Source: Chitinophaga pinensis (GTDB lineage: Bacteria > Bacteroidota > Bacteroidia > Flavobacteriales_D > Crocinitomicaceae). From it: a stretch of DNA of 37,466 nucleotides. Position numbers and translations under genes: made by a program. Below the pieces are notes generated by a model. That model was not told the DNA's origin. It did no database searches and saw nothing but the letters and a program-made list of their open reading frames with translations. Of the stretch, positions 1 to 8,681 are shown one piece after another; position 1 is the first letter of the stretch, and each line of letters starts with the position of its first letter. The stretch is taken from contig CALPMC020000022.1 of assembly GCA_943324565.2 (NCBI GenBank), forward strand, positions 1 to 37,466. The letters run 5' to 3'.

Positions 1-1
1 C

Positions 2-94
2 ATTGATTTAACTAAAGCTTCTGATAATTTGAATATTTCAGCTTTGGCGCAACCTGTAGAGAAATATTTCTTGTGTTTTCCGATTAAGAGATAA
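2..94 (+). CDS. C-terminal fragment of an unknown protein (cut by window start)
   Basis: An open frame enters from the left edge and stops with TAA at 92-94. It gives about 30 residues ending in KYFLCFPIKR. The composition looks protein-like and there is no competing frame, but the piece is too short to assign a family. Coding status is an inference. Confidence 0.4.
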   Translation: MDLTKASDNLNISALAQPVEKYFLCFPIKR

Positions 95-170
95 CGAGAA
101 AATATCCACTTTTTTGTTTCAATTGAAGTTGTATTTTGTCCATTGAATTTTATTATAGGTACTTTTATTA

Positions 171-308
171 AGTATTTATGTTGTTTACTATTGGATAAAG
201 TTATAGTTTACTATCAAATAAAAATATTGTTTAGTAATAAATAAAAATGTATGATAGTAACGAATAAAATTGTAGTTTTGTGTCAAATAAAGTTATGGTT
301 AGTCAATT
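171..308 (+). repeat. Degenerate 23-bp tandem repeat, about six units, running into the ATPase start
   Basis: Six consecutive 23-nt blocks start at 171, 194, 217, 240, 263 and 286. The middle blocks all begin with (A/G)ATAAA, followed by a T/A-rich part and an approximate TTTAGTATCA. The first and last blocks are the most diverged. The GTG at 280 lies in the fifth block and the ATG at 295 in the sixth, so the repeat covers the translation start of the next gene. Because 23 is not a multiple of three, gain or loss of a unit changes the frame of anything started upstream. Confidence 0.7.
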
Positions 309-1518
309 TCAAATAGAGGAAGTAATAGCATTTCAAAAGAAAAGCTTGCAACGTCGCGTTTTGGGAACAGAGCGTGAAGATGCTCATAATTATGTACTTA
401 CTGAGAATTTTGCGAATATTATAACTGGAATACGTCGCTGTGGGAAAAGCACATTGATGTATCAATTAATCGCGCAAAACAAGGATGTTTCTTTATTCAT
501 AAACTTTGAAGATCCACGACTTGCAGGTTTTGAGTTTGATGATTTTCGTCGCTTGGATGCAATCATAGAACGTGATAAATTCACACATTTATTTTTTGAT
601 GAAATACAAATGCTCTCGAATTGGGAATGGTATGTCCGTCAAAAATTAGATGAGGGTTTTCAAGTGGTTGTCACTGGTTCAAATGCCAATTTACTAAGCA
701 AAGAATTAGGAACGAAATTGACGGGTCGCCATTTATCTTCTGAATTATTCCCGTTTTCATACACAGAGTTTTTGACTTTCTCTAAATTAGAAAGCAATGT
801 AGAAAGCGCCTTGAAATACATGCAAGTTGGTGGTTTTCCGGAATATTTAAAAACGAATAACCCACTGGTTCTACATCAACTTTGGGATGATATATTGTAC
901 CGTGACATAGCAGTAAGATATGGAGTTCGCGATGTGCAAACCTTGCGAAAATTGGCCATCTATCTACTTTCGAATATCGGAAAAACGTATTCAGCGAATA
1001 ATCTTTCAACGCTTTTTCAGTTTAAATCGGTGAGTACTTTATTGGAATATATCTCACATTTGGAAAATGCATATTTGGTTGCAAGTGTCCCCATGTTTAG
1101 CTATTCATTGAAAGCACAAGTTCGAAATCCAAAGAAAGTTTATACCATCGATTTAGGTTTATTCACGAATCTTTCCATCGTTTTTACTGAAGAAAATGGT
1201 CGTAGATTAGAGAATTTAGTGTTCTTGCATTTGAGACGTTCTTATCCTTCCATCTATTATTTTAAAGAAAAATTTGAATGTGATTTTGTTGTTTTTGATA
1301 AAGAGCAAGTGAAATCACTATATCAAGTTTGTTTTGATTTCAATTTTGAAAATCAGGAACGTGAATTGAAAGGTGCGTATGAAGCGATGAAATTTTTCAA
1401 TCTAAAAAAAGCAGTAATCGTAACAGTCAGTCAATCGGATGTTTTTACGAATGAATTTGGAGTTGTTGAATTAATGCCTTTGTATCGATTTTTGGAAAAG
1501 AAAGCTAGACTTTTGTAA
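280..1518 (+). CDS. AAA-type ATP-binding protein with C-terminal DUF4143
   Basis: This 412-aa protein belongs to the widespread bacterial P-loop ATPases that pair an AAA_14-type domain with DUF4143. The Walker A motif is ITGIRRCGKST near residues 48-58. A Walker B-like LFFDEIQ lies near 104-110, followed by a sensor-like VVVTGSNANLL. The second half holds the DUF4143 region, with GGFPEYLK and RDIAVRYGV and then a winged-helix-like part; the C-terminus ends in a nuclease-like segment (YYFKEKFECDFVVFD). Members are often found in variable regions and their cellular role is not established. The longest start is GTG at 280; ATG at 295 is an equal alternative, and both lie within the tandem repeat. 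The 3' end overlaps the convergent mscS-like gene by 14 nt. Confidence 0.85.
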   Translation: MSNKVMVSQFQIEEVIAFQKKSLQRRVLGTEREDAHNYVLTENFANIITGIRRCGKSTLMYQLIAQNKDVSLFINFEDPRLAGFEFDDFRRLDAIIERDKFTHLFFDEIQMLSNWEWYVRQKLDEGFQVVVTGSNANLLSKELGTKLTGRHLSSELFPFSYTEFLTFSKLESNVESALKYMQVGGFPEYLKTNNPLVLHQLWDDILYRDIAVRYGVRDVQTLRKLAIYLLSNIGKTYSANNLSTLFQFKSVSTLLEYISHLENAYLVASVPMFSYSLKAQVRNPKKVYTIDLGLFTNLSIVFTEENGRRLENLVFLHLRRSYPSIYYFKEKFECDFVVFDKEQVKSLYQVCFDFNFENQERELKGAYEAMKFFNLKKAVIVTVSQSDVFTNEFGVVELMPLYRFLEKKARLL

Positions 1519-1996
1519 CGATTGTTTTTTGTAAAACAACTGACGTTGGAATCGTTATCATATTGTTGTTTTTGTCACGTATGTACATGAAAAAGAACGA
1601 AATATCAATCAATTCTCCTTCAATGTCGTACTCTTTGTCCATCACTCGAACTTGATGTCCAATTTTTAGTGGATGATTGAAAAACAAGATTAAACTTGCT
1701 GTAATGTTAGAAAGTATCGACCATTGAGCAAAAAAAGCGATTCCTAAAACAGTTACAACTGATGTCATAAAAACAATAAGTTGTTCTCTTTGAATATTCC
1801 AAATGGCAGCGAGTGCTATTAAAATAAAGATTGTAAGGAAGAAATTGATGATTTTGTGTGTAATTCTTTTTCGCTTTAAATCGAAATCTATCTTATGCAT
1901 AAGTCGATTTACTGCTTTTCTCGTAATCAATTTTATAATTGTAACAACAACTGCCAAGACTGCTGTTTCTATTATTTGAATTTCAAAATCACTCAT
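1505..1996 (-). CDS. Small mechanosensitive channel family protein (MscS-like)
   Basis: At 163 aa this is a minimal MscS-family protein. The N-terminus has hydrophobic segments near residues 8-25 and 50-70. The pore-helix-like stretch VLGIAFFAQWSILSNITA (about 83-100) matches the MscS TM3 region. It is followed by the beta domain, with FFNHPLKIGHQVRV and then ITIPTSVV. The usual large C-terminal alpha/beta cage is absent, since the chain ends right after the beta domain; short versions are common in Bacteroidota. The family releases osmolytes through the inner membrane under hypo-osmotic shock. The gene starts 3 nt after the mazG stop, so the two are probably co-transcribed. Confidence 0.85.
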   Translation of the reverse strand: MSDFEIQIIETAVLAVVVTIIKLITRKAVNRLMHKIDFDLKRKRITHKIINFFLTIFILIALAAIWNIQREQLIVFMTSVVTVLGIAFFAQWSILSNITASLILFFNHPLKIGHQVRVMDKEYDIEGELIDISFFFMYIRDKNNNMITIPTSVVLQKTIVTKV

Positions 1997-1999
1997 AAT

Positions 2000-2770
2000 T
2001 TATTTTTTAAGTATTAATTTTGCTCGGTACCAATAGCTATCCATTTCTTCTAACTCCATTGATTTTATGTCTTTTGAATCGGAAGCAATCAGTTCTTCCA
2101 TTAATTGGAAACGTTTTATAAATTTCTGATTGGTAAAAGCTAAAGCACTTTCAGGCGAAATATTGATAAATCGAGCATAGTTAACTAGAGAAAACAACAA
2201 ATCACCAAATTCTTCTTCAATATGCTCGGATTTACTATCTACTTCGATTTTAAATTCAGCCAATTCTTCCTCTACTTTTTTCCAAACATCTTCACGATTA
2301 TCCCATTCAAAACCAATTCCTTTGGCTTTTTCTTGAATACGAGTTGCTTTTACTAGAGCGGGTAGGGAAGAGGGAACTCCTTCCAAAACTGATTTTTTTC
2401 CTTCTTTTAATTTTAATTTTTCCCAATTTGCTTTTACTTCTTCTTCGTCTTTAACTTCTACATCGCCGTAAATGTGCGGATGACGGTAAATTAGCTTTTC
2501 GCAAATGGCATTAAGAACGTCGGCAACATCAAAAGCGTCTTTTTCTTTTCCGATTTTCGAATAAAAAACGAGGTGTAAAAATAAATCGCCCAATTCACCT
2601 TTAACTGCATTTAAATCGTTATCTGTGATAGCGTCTGCAAGCTCGTAAGTCTCTTCAATAGTGAGGTTTCGCAAGGTTTCCATCGTTTGCTTTTGGTCCC
2701 AAGGACATTTTTCACGAAGTTCATCCATCACGTTCAATAAGCGTTCAAAAGCAACAAGTCTTGCGTCCAT
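2000..2770 (-). CDS. mazG: Nucleoside triphosphate pyrophosphohydrolase MazG
   Basis: This is a two-domain MazG of about 256 aa that hydrolyses NTPs to NMP and pyrophosphate, a house-cleaning role that also affects (p)ppGpp responses. The first domain has CPWDQKQTMETLRNLTIEE followed by GELGDLFLHLVFYSKI, the EExxE...ExxD metal-binding pattern. The second domain has EEFGDLLFSLVNYARF, so both halves keep acidic metal ligands. An in-frame TTG exists at 2785, but it lies inside TAATTTTG at 2783-2790 on the minus strand, a good match to the Bacteroidota -7 element. I therefore prefer the ATG at 2770, a few bases after the expected transcription start. The gene is followed directly by the MscS-like gene. 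Confidence 0.93.
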   Translation of the reverse strand: MDARLVAFERLLNVMDELREKCPWDQKQTMETLRNLTIEETYELADAITDNDLNAVKGELGDLFLHLVFYSKIGKEKDAFDVADVLNAICEKLIYRHPHIYGDVEVKDEEEVKANWEKLKLKEGKKSVLEGVPSSLPALVKATRIQEKAKGIGFEWDNREDVWKKVEEELAEFKIEVDSKSEHIEEEFGDLLFSLVNYARFINISPESALAFTNQKFIKRFQLMEELIASDSKDIKSMELEEMDSYWYRAKLILKK

Positions 2771-2830
2771 ATTTTTTTTCTGCAAAATTAAGTTTATAAC
2801 TCATTTTCCTTTGTTTAACTTTGTTAATTC

Positions 2831-3916
2831 GTGAAAAGACTTTTTTTAATAGCAAACTTGGTGTTTTTCGTCTCATTTGTTCATTCGCAAATGAAGAGCG
2901 AGTATGGTTTTGAGTTTCGTCAAAAGCTTGGTTTTTTAGCTGCTCATCGAGGAGCGCTCGGACATTTACCTCAAGAATCTGCGAAAGCAATGGAGTTTAC
3001 CTATTTCGTTCAAACGCGAGGTTCTAAAAATTGGCATCAGGCATACCGACAACCAAAAGTAGGTGCTACCTTGTTTGTTGGTTCTGTTGGAAATAATGAT
3101 TTACTTGGAAGATATATTGGCTTGTCTGGATTTGCAGAATTGCCAATGATTAAAAAGAACAACTTTGAATGGAATTGGAAAATGGGTTTTGGTTTAGGTT
3201 ACACGACAAAAACATTTGATCCAATTTACAATCCAAAAAACAATGCGATTGCCTCTAAAATAAATGCAATGATTGTTATCGGAACAAAGGCTAATTACAA
3301 CTTCGGAAAGAATTTCATAACAATTGGCTTGGATTTAACTCATTTCAGTAATGCTGCATTCAAAGTTCCAAATTATGGAATCAATCTTCCTTATTTATCA
3401 CTGGGATACGGTCGAGTATTAAGTAAAGAACAAGCTTTGAATTCCACCATCAAAAGTAGTCTTCCTCTGAAAAAATGGCTATTCGGTGCTTTAGGAATCT
3501 TTTCAATGAAAGAAATGAATCCTATTGGAAATAGAAGATATCCAGTTTATTCTTTAAGTCTTTTTACACGAAGAATTTTTAGTCAAAAGGCTGGGTTAGA
3601 ATTATCTTTAGATTTGTTTTCCAAGCAAGCAATTTTAGGAGTTGAACCTCTTGTTCCAAAAACACAATTAAGTATCATTCAAGCCGCTTTGTTTGCGGGT
3701 TATATTGTTCCATTTGAACGCTTTAGTTTTCTGTTTGGTGCAGGTGCTTATGTTCGTGATGTTTACAAATCCGATGGCCCAGTTTATTTTAGAATTGGTA
3801 GTCGTTATCAATTTCCAAAAGGGATTATGTTGAATTTCACGCTAAAATCTCATTTTGCGAAGGCAGATTACATGGAATTAGGACTTGGTTACACCCTAAA
3901 TTATAAGCAAAAATGA
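2831..3916 (+). CDS. PagL-like acyloxyacyl hydrolase (lipid A 3-O-deacylase family), outer membrane
   Basis: This 361-aa beta-barrel-type protein has a signal peptide (MKRLFLIANLVFFVSFVHSQ). The region LDLTHFSNAAFKVPNYGINL, near residues 167-186, carries the HxSN signature of PagL-like lipid A deacylases. The family's catalytic residues are a His and a Ser two residues apart plus a Glu 12 residues later. His171 and Ser173 are present, but the residue at +12 is Asn, so activity is uncertain. Many alternating aromatic strands fit an outer-membrane barrel, and the protein is longer than the short proteobacterial PagL. The start is GTG, with TAACTTTG at 2816-2823 just upstream as a possible -7 element. 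Its TGA overlaps the ATG of the next gene. Confidence 0.75.
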   Translation: MKRLFLIANLVFFVSFVHSQMKSEYGFEFRQKLGFLAAHRGALGHLPQESAKAMEFTYFVQTRGSKNWHQAYRQPKVGATLFVGSVGNNDLLGRYIGLSGFAELPMIKKNNFEWNWKMGFGLGYTTKTFDPIYNPKNNAIASKINAMIVIGTKANYNFGKNFITIGLDLTHFSNAAFKVPNYGINLPYLSLGYGRVLSKEQALNSTIKSSLPLKKWLFGALGIFSMKEMNPIGNRRYPVYSLSLFTRRIFSQKAGLELSLDLFSKQAILGVEPLVPKTQLSIIQAALFAGYIVPFERFSFLFGAGAYVRDVYKSDGPVYFRIGSRYQFPKGIMLNFTLKSHFAKADYMELGLGYTLNYKQK

Positions 3917-4653
3917 AAAAGTTGCTTGTTTTTGGATTGATTGTTTTGCTTTTTTCTAATTGTAAAAAGGCCAATGAACGCACTTGTTGGAAATCAGCTG
4001 GAGAACAGACAAATAAGATAATTCCTGTTGCTTCTTTTGAAAAGTTAGCATTATACGAACACATCAAATACACTTTAGTCCAAGATTCTTTAGAATTTGT
4101 GGAAATTAAGGCAGGAAAAAATCTTATAGACCTAATAGATGTGAGTTCAGCAAATTCGATTTTAAAGATTGAGAATTTGAATAGATGTAATTTTTTGGGT
4201 TATCAAAAAAGAAAAGTAGCAGTTGAAATTCATGTTCGAAATCTAAAAGAAATCTATTTTAAAGGAACAGATTCTTTAGTTAACAAAGGGATTTTGAATC
4301 TAAATAATCTGAATGTTAAAATCGAAGACGGTGCTGGGTCGATTAACTTTAATTTGAATGCAAAAAGTGTAAATTTTTTAATACCTCACGGCTGGGGAGA
4401 TTTTATATTGAAAGGATTTACAAAAACTTTTAGAGTTGACATTGATGGAAGTGGGTATTTTGACACGCGTGAATTACAAGTGCAAGATTCAATTTCAATA
4501 CTTTCTATTTCACCAATTCTATCAAAAATTAATGCTGAAAATTGTAAGTTGAAAGTAGAATTGAATGGGGAAGGTGACTTGTGGTATTATGGAATTCCAA
4601 CGGCTTTGTTGAAAAATGAATATAGTAAAGGTCGAGTTATTAATAAGAATTAA
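3913..4653 (+). CDS. DUF2807-type lipoprotein (head GIN domain)
   Basis: This 246-aa protein has an N-terminal lipoprotein signal ending in LLFSNC, with the acylated Cys at about residue 17. The rest is a repetitive beta structure with DG/GSG turns, such as VKIEDGAGSINFNL, VDIDGSGYFDTREL and VELNGEGDLWYYG. This is the pattern of DUF2807, the putative auto-transporter adhesin head GIN domain, which forms a beta-helix. Its function is unknown and surface or periplasmic exposure is inferred. An ATGA overlap with the PagL-like gene indicates translational coupling. Confidence 0.75.
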   Translation: MKKLLVFGLIVLLFSNCKKANERTCWKSAGEQTNKIIPVASFEKLALYEHIKYTLVQDSLEFVEIKAGKNLIDLIDVSSANSILKIENLNRCNFLGYQKRKVAVEIHVRNLKEIYFKGTDSLVNKGILNLNNLNVKIEDGAGSINFNLNAKSVNFLIPHGWGDFILKGFTKTFRVDIDGSGYFDTRELQVQDSISILSISPILSKINAENCKLKVELNGEGDLWYYGIPTALLKNEYSKGRVINKN

Positions 4654-4687
4654 AAGACCAAAATAATAAATTATAAATACTAGAAAT

Positions 4688-5446
4688 ATGAAGATTGTAT
4701 CCTTTAATGTTAACGGAATTCGAGCAATAACAGGTAGAACATTTATTCAAGATATGAAAGAAGTGAATGCTGATATAATTTGTTTACAAGAGACAAAAGC
4801 AACTCCTGAACAAGTAAAAGAAGCATTGACTGAACTTAGAGATTATGCTGTTTATGCAAATGGAGCAGAGCGAAAAGGTTATTCTGGAACAGCAATTTTA
4901 ACAAAGAAATTACCTTTAAATGTTACCTATAAAATCTTAATTGAAGAACATGACCAAGAAGGAAGAATCACTAATCTTGAATTTGAAGATTTTTTCTTGA
5001 TTTGTGTCTATGTTCCCAATTCGGGAAGTGAGTTAGCACGTTTAGGATACCGTCAGAAATGGGATGCCGATTTTTTAGCTTATTTAAAAAATCTAGAGAA
5101 AACCAAACCAGTTATAGTTTGTGGTGATTTTAATGTTGCTCACAAACCAATTGACTTGGCACGGCCAAAAGAAAATTACAACAAATCAGCGGGTTTTATG
5201 CAAGAAGAAATTGATGGAATGACTAATTTCTTAACAAACGGATTTGTTGATTCATTCAGAGAAAAACATCCTGAAACTATTAAATATACTTGGTGGAGCT
5301 ATAGAGCAGGAGCAAGGCAAAAGAACGTTGGTTGGAGAATTGATTATTTCTTAGTATCAGATTCAATTAAAGACAAAATAGAAGATGCATTTATTCTCAA
5401 TGAAGTGCTTGGTTCGGACCATTGCCCAGTAGGAATTATGCTTTAA
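4688..5446 (+). CDS. xth: Exodeoxyribonuclease III (AP endonuclease)
   Basis: This 252-aa protein of the EEP/ExoIII family cuts DNA 5' of abasic sites in base excision repair and has 3' exonuclease activity. It begins MKIVSFNVNGIRA, carrying the metal-binding Asn. ICLQETKA supplies the catalytic Glu, VVCGDFNVAH the D-x-N pair, YTWWSYRAGARQKNVGWRID the family signature, and LGSDHCPVGI the terminal Asp-His. Length and all active-site motifs are complete. It is convergent with the Wzc-like gene, with only 17 bp between stops. Confidence 0.95.
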   Translation: MKIVSFNVNGIRAITGRTFIQDMKEVNADIICLQETKATPEQVKEALTELRDYAVYANGAERKGYSGTAILTKKLPLNVTYKILIEEHDQEGRITNLEFEDFFLICVYVPNSGSELARLGYRQKWDADFLAYLKNLEKTKPVIVCGDFNVAHKPIDLARPKENYNKSAGFMQEEIDGMTNFLTNGFVDSFREKHPETIKYTWWSYRAGARQKNVGWRIDYFLVSDSIKDKIEDAFILNEVLGSDHCPVGIML

Positions 5447-5463
5447 AATTCTATTTTCTCAGA

Positions 5464-7893
5464 TTATTTAAACCAATTTAAAGGGTTAAATCTTTGAAAT
5501 AGTGTTTTTGGTTTGTTTGTGTCATCCTCATAATATCCTTGAGTGTAACCGTAACCATATCCATAACCGTATCCATAACCGTATCCGTAACCATACCCTT
5601 TACCTGCTTGTGTACCATTCAGAAGAATACTCATATTAGGTAAGCGTTTTTCTTTGTGGATTTCAATTGGAATATTCAGCATTTTCTTCGGAAGTTCATG
5701 TGCACGAACGATATACAAGAAAATATCTGCATATTTCGTCAATAGAAACGTATCGGTAACAATCCCAGCTGGAGCGGTATCTACGATTATATAATCATAT
5801 TTTTCACCAATTTCTTTAAATATTTGGTCTATACGATCACTCATAATCAATTCAGATGGATTTGGAGGAATGTCACCAGATGGAAGAATATCCACATTTT
5901 TATTTAATTCAGTGGTGTAAATTAAGTCATCAAGTGTTAACTCTTCGTCGATTATAAAGTTTGTGATTCCTTTAGATCGGTCTTTTCCAATATACTGCTC
6001 TAGTTTTGGTGCTCGTAAGTCAAGTCCCACCAATAAAACTTTTTTATTTGATAACGCTATTGATAAAGATAGATTAACCGCTGTAAACGATTTTCCTTCT
6101 TTTGCAACAGAAGAAGTTACAAAAATAAACTTTGGACCTTTTTTATTTTTTAGAATAAAGTCAACATTGGTTCTTAAAGTTCTGAACGCTTCTGAGATTG
6201 CAGTTTTACTTCCTCTCGATATAACGATTTGTTGACCAGCTTGCCCTAAAGGAATGTTTCCTATGAAAGGTAATTTAACGCGTTCAATATCTTGTTTTGA
6301 GTTTACTTTATCATAAAGCGTTTCTCCTAGGTATATTATAACAATTCCAAATAACAATGCGAAAACTAATGAACCTGCATAAATAAATGTTTTTCTAGGA
6401 GAAACAATACTGCCATTACTGTAGGCAGAATCAACTATTTTGGCATTTCCAATTCCAACAGCAAGTGCAATTTGTGCCTCTTCTCGTTTTTGAAGTAGGT
6501 AAATGTAGAGTGCTTCTTTAATTTCTTGCTGACGAATGATTCCTCTTAAATCTTTTTCAAAACCAGGCATTCTTGCTAGGTTTCTATCGATTCTGACTTC
6601 TTCTTTTTCAATTTCTTGAAGAATTCGTTTTTTTGATTGAATTAAGTTTTTTATACTCGTTTCAATGTTGATTTTAAACTCACTTATCCGATTAGAAAGG
6701 TTGATTATCCTTGGGTTTTTAAGCGTTGTGGTTTTTAAATCCTCAATGCGCTCCATTACTAATTTGTTGTGTTCTTGAATAATATTTTCGATTCGGTTGT
6801 CTGAAAGACCAAGATTGATTGGGATTAAATCATCCGGACGATTATTCGTTTGAAGATGATCCAACATCATATAACTTAATTGCAATTGCGTATTTGCCTC
6901 AATGTATTTGCTTCTAATATCTTTTGCAGAATAGACACCTGATTCTGTTTCAAATTCGACATTTGTTAAGTCATTATTGTTTTTGAAAATTTTCGCGGAG
7001 TCTTCAATGTCACCAAGTTCCTTTGAAATCACGCGAACGCGATCACTAATAAAATCTGATGTGTTTCTAGATATAAAATTTTTATCGCTGATTGCATCTT
7101 CATTATATTGGTTGACTAATTCATCTAAAATATCTTGTGCTTTTTCTTTTGAATTATCATTCATTTTGATTGTCAAAATCGTAGATCCAGCGCCTAATTG
7201 TGATATAACAATTTTTCCTAAGTATTTATTTACTGCAGATTCAAGTGGAATGTATTTATACTCGTAATTTCTGCCAATTACATCATCATTAAAATATTCA
7301 TTTTTTGAAATTTTAATTTTAACACCTTTTTTAATTTTCAACCACATGTTTAATGGAAAGGTTCTTTTTTTTCCACCATTTACGAATTGAAGCGAAATAT
7401 TTTGGTGGTTTAAAATTGTAATTGCCGTAAAGAAAGAAAATTCATCAGTTTTGGCAGAATCACTTTTAGAAATATTTACATTCAACGGACTTAGCCTGTA
7501 AATCTCCCTTCTTTTAAAACCAGTAACTTTACCAACAGCATAATATTCTTCTCGAAGTTTTAAGCGATTAATAACATTCCGCATTAAGTTTCTTGAACTT
7601 AAAATAGCTTTTTCATTTTCAATTGAATTTCCATCTGCAAAAATGGATAAGTCTTCAAAAGCTGAGGTTTCAGACATTCCTGAACCGCCTTTTTGATTGT
7701 TTTTAATTAAAATTGTTGTAGAAGCTTCAAATTGAGGAACTTTGTAGCGTAAGTATATTGTCGAAAAAATTAATGCGCCAGCTATTAAAGCAGCAAATAA
7801 CTTCCATCTTTGGGCATACTTAAATGCAAGTTCTTTATAATTTATTTTTTGACTTTGTTCATTGTCAAAAAAACTAAGTTGGTTTTCTTCCAT
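5464..7893 (-). CDS. Wzc-like polysaccharide chain-length regulator and tyrosine autokinase
   Basis: This 809-aa inner-membrane protein controls export of capsule or exopolysaccharide. A Wzz-type domain begins with one TM segment near 31-49 (LFAALIAGALIFSTIYL), continues through a long coiled-coil periplasmic region and returns through a second TM near 505-525. The cytoplasmic BY-kinase domain has Walker A VTSSVAKEGKSF, Walker A' VLLVGLDLRAPKL and Walker B YDYIIVDTAP. The C-terminus carries nine consecutive Gly-Tyr dipeptides followed by TQGYYEDD, a tyrosine-rich tail of the kind such kinases phosphorylate. Its ATG shares one base with the stop of the upstream export gene (TAATG), so the two are coupled. 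Confidence 0.92.
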   Translation of the reverse strand: MEENQLSFFDNEQSQKINYKELAFKYAQRWKLFAALIAGALIFSTIYLRYKVPQFEASTTILIKNNQKGGSGMSETSAFEDLSIFADGNSIENEKAILSSRNLMRNVINRLKLREEYYAVGKVTGFKRREIYRLSPLNVNISKSDSAKTDEFSFFTAITILNHQNISLQFVNGGKKRTFPLNMWLKIKKGVKIKISKNEYFNDDVIGRNYEYKYIPLESAVNKYLGKIVISQLGAGSTILTIKMNDNSKEKAQDILDELVNQYNEDAISDKNFISRNTSDFISDRVRVISKELGDIEDSAKIFKNNNDLTNVEFETESGVYSAKDIRSKYIEANTQLQLSYMMLDHLQTNNRPDDLIPINLGLSDNRIENIIQEHNKLVMERIEDLKTTTLKNPRIINLSNRISEFKINIETSIKNLIQSKKRILQEIEKEEVRIDRNLARMPGFEKDLRGIIRQQEIKEALYIYLLQKREEAQIALAVGIGNAKIVDSAYSNGSIVSPRKTFIYAGSLVFALLFGIVIIYLGETLYDKVNSKQDIERVKLPFIGNIPLGQAGQQIVISRGSKTAISEAFRTLRTNVDFILKNKKGPKFIFVTSSVAKEGKSFTAVNLSLSIALSNKKVLLVGLDLRAPKLEQYIGKDRSKGITNFIIDEELTLDDLIYTTELNKNVDILPSGDIPPNPSELIMSDRIDQIFKEIGEKYDYIIVDTAPAGIVTDTFLLTKYADIFLYIVRAHELPKKMLNIPIEIHKEKRLPNMSILLNGTQAGKGYGYGYGYGYGYGYGYGYTQGYYEDDTNKPKTLFQRFNPLNWFK
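5545..5598 (-). repeat. Nine imperfect 6-bp repeats encoding (Gly-Tyr)9
   Basis: Nine hexamers of the type GTAACC, GTATCC, ATAACC, ATATCC or ATACCC follow each other without interruption and encode GY pairs at the kinase C-terminus. The synonymous codon mixture (GGT/GGA, TAC/TAT) shows that the peptide repeat has been kept while the DNA diverged. Unit gain or loss would be in frame and would change the number of phosphorylatable tyrosines. Confidence 0.85.
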
Positions 7894-8669
7894 TATTTTG
7901 ATAGTATACTAATAGCGCTAAGCAGGATTGAAATTGTAGATATTATTGGCAAGAATATTTGACTAACGTTGGCGTTACTTAATTTGGCTCGATTTGGTTT
8001 TACATAAATAATATCGTTTTGCTGTAGGAAATATGTGTTTTGATTGAAAATATTTTTTTGTGTTAAATCAATATTATATTCCTTCAAAACCCCATTTTCT
8101 TCACGGATTATTTTCACTTCTTTTCTTTTACCAGAAATATTTAAATCTCCAGCAATTCCAACTAGTTCAATAATTGTCATTTTTTCATTGGGTACGTTGT
8201 ATGTTCCAGGGGTTTTAACGTCACCTAAAATTGTCACTTTGAAGTTAATGATTTGAATCTGTACTATTGGATCTTGAATGTACTCACTTAGTTTTTTCTC
8301 GATTTCGTTTTCAACTTGTTCTCTTCCTCTATTTACAACTACAAATTTACCAATAAAAGGTAACTCAATTTCACCTAAACTATTAACCAAAAACCCTCCT
8401 TTTGCAACGCCACCAGATGAATAAGTCACAGTAGAGCGTGCATTTGGAATTTCTGGAGTTAGCATTTTTACAGCTTCTTCATTTGAGGCTGTAAGTTTAA
8501 TTTCCAATAAATCATTTATCCTAATTAGAGGAATAAACTTCTCGTGTAATTGAATATTTTGTTGGGATAATTCACCTTGAAAGTAAAGTGTCTTTTCGGC
8601 TGTCTTACAGGAGAATAAGCTCAATGTTAAAAGGACTAAGAAAAGGATTTTTAAAAAGTTACAATTCAT
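7893..8669 (-). CDS. Wza-like polysaccharide export lipoprotein
   Basis: This 258-aa protein has a lipoprotein signal ending LLTLSLFSCKTAEK. A polysaccharide export (Poly_export) domain follows, with PLIRINDLLEIKLTASNEE and NSLGEIELPFIGKFVV. Next comes an SLBB-like segment (VTILGDVKTPGTYNVP, ITIIELVGIAGDLN in outline) and a C-terminal hydrophobic helix, IFLPIISTISILLSAISIL. Wza-family proteins form the outer-membrane export pore and work with a Wzc-type kinase, which is the next gene. The C-terminal helix fits the amphipathic or membrane helix that closes the pore in this family. Confidence 0.9.
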   Translation of the reverse strand: MNCNFLKILFLVLLTLSLFSCKTAEKTLYFQGELSQQNIQLHEKFIPLIRINDLLEIKLTASNEEAVKMLTPEIPNARSTVTYSSGGVAKGGFLVNSLGEIELPFIGKFVVVNRGREQVENEIEKKLSEYIQDPIVQIQIINFKVTILGDVKTPGTYNVPNEKMTIIELVGIAGDLNISGKRKEVKIIREENGVLKEYNIDLTQKNIFNQNTYFLQQNDIIYVKPNRAKLSNANVSQIFLPIISTISILLSAISILSK

Positions 8670-8681
8670 GAATTATGTTGT

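Noticed and set aside
5963-6235. Plus-strand open frames inside the Wzc-like gene
   Set aside because: Shadows of a well-supported kinase on the other strand.
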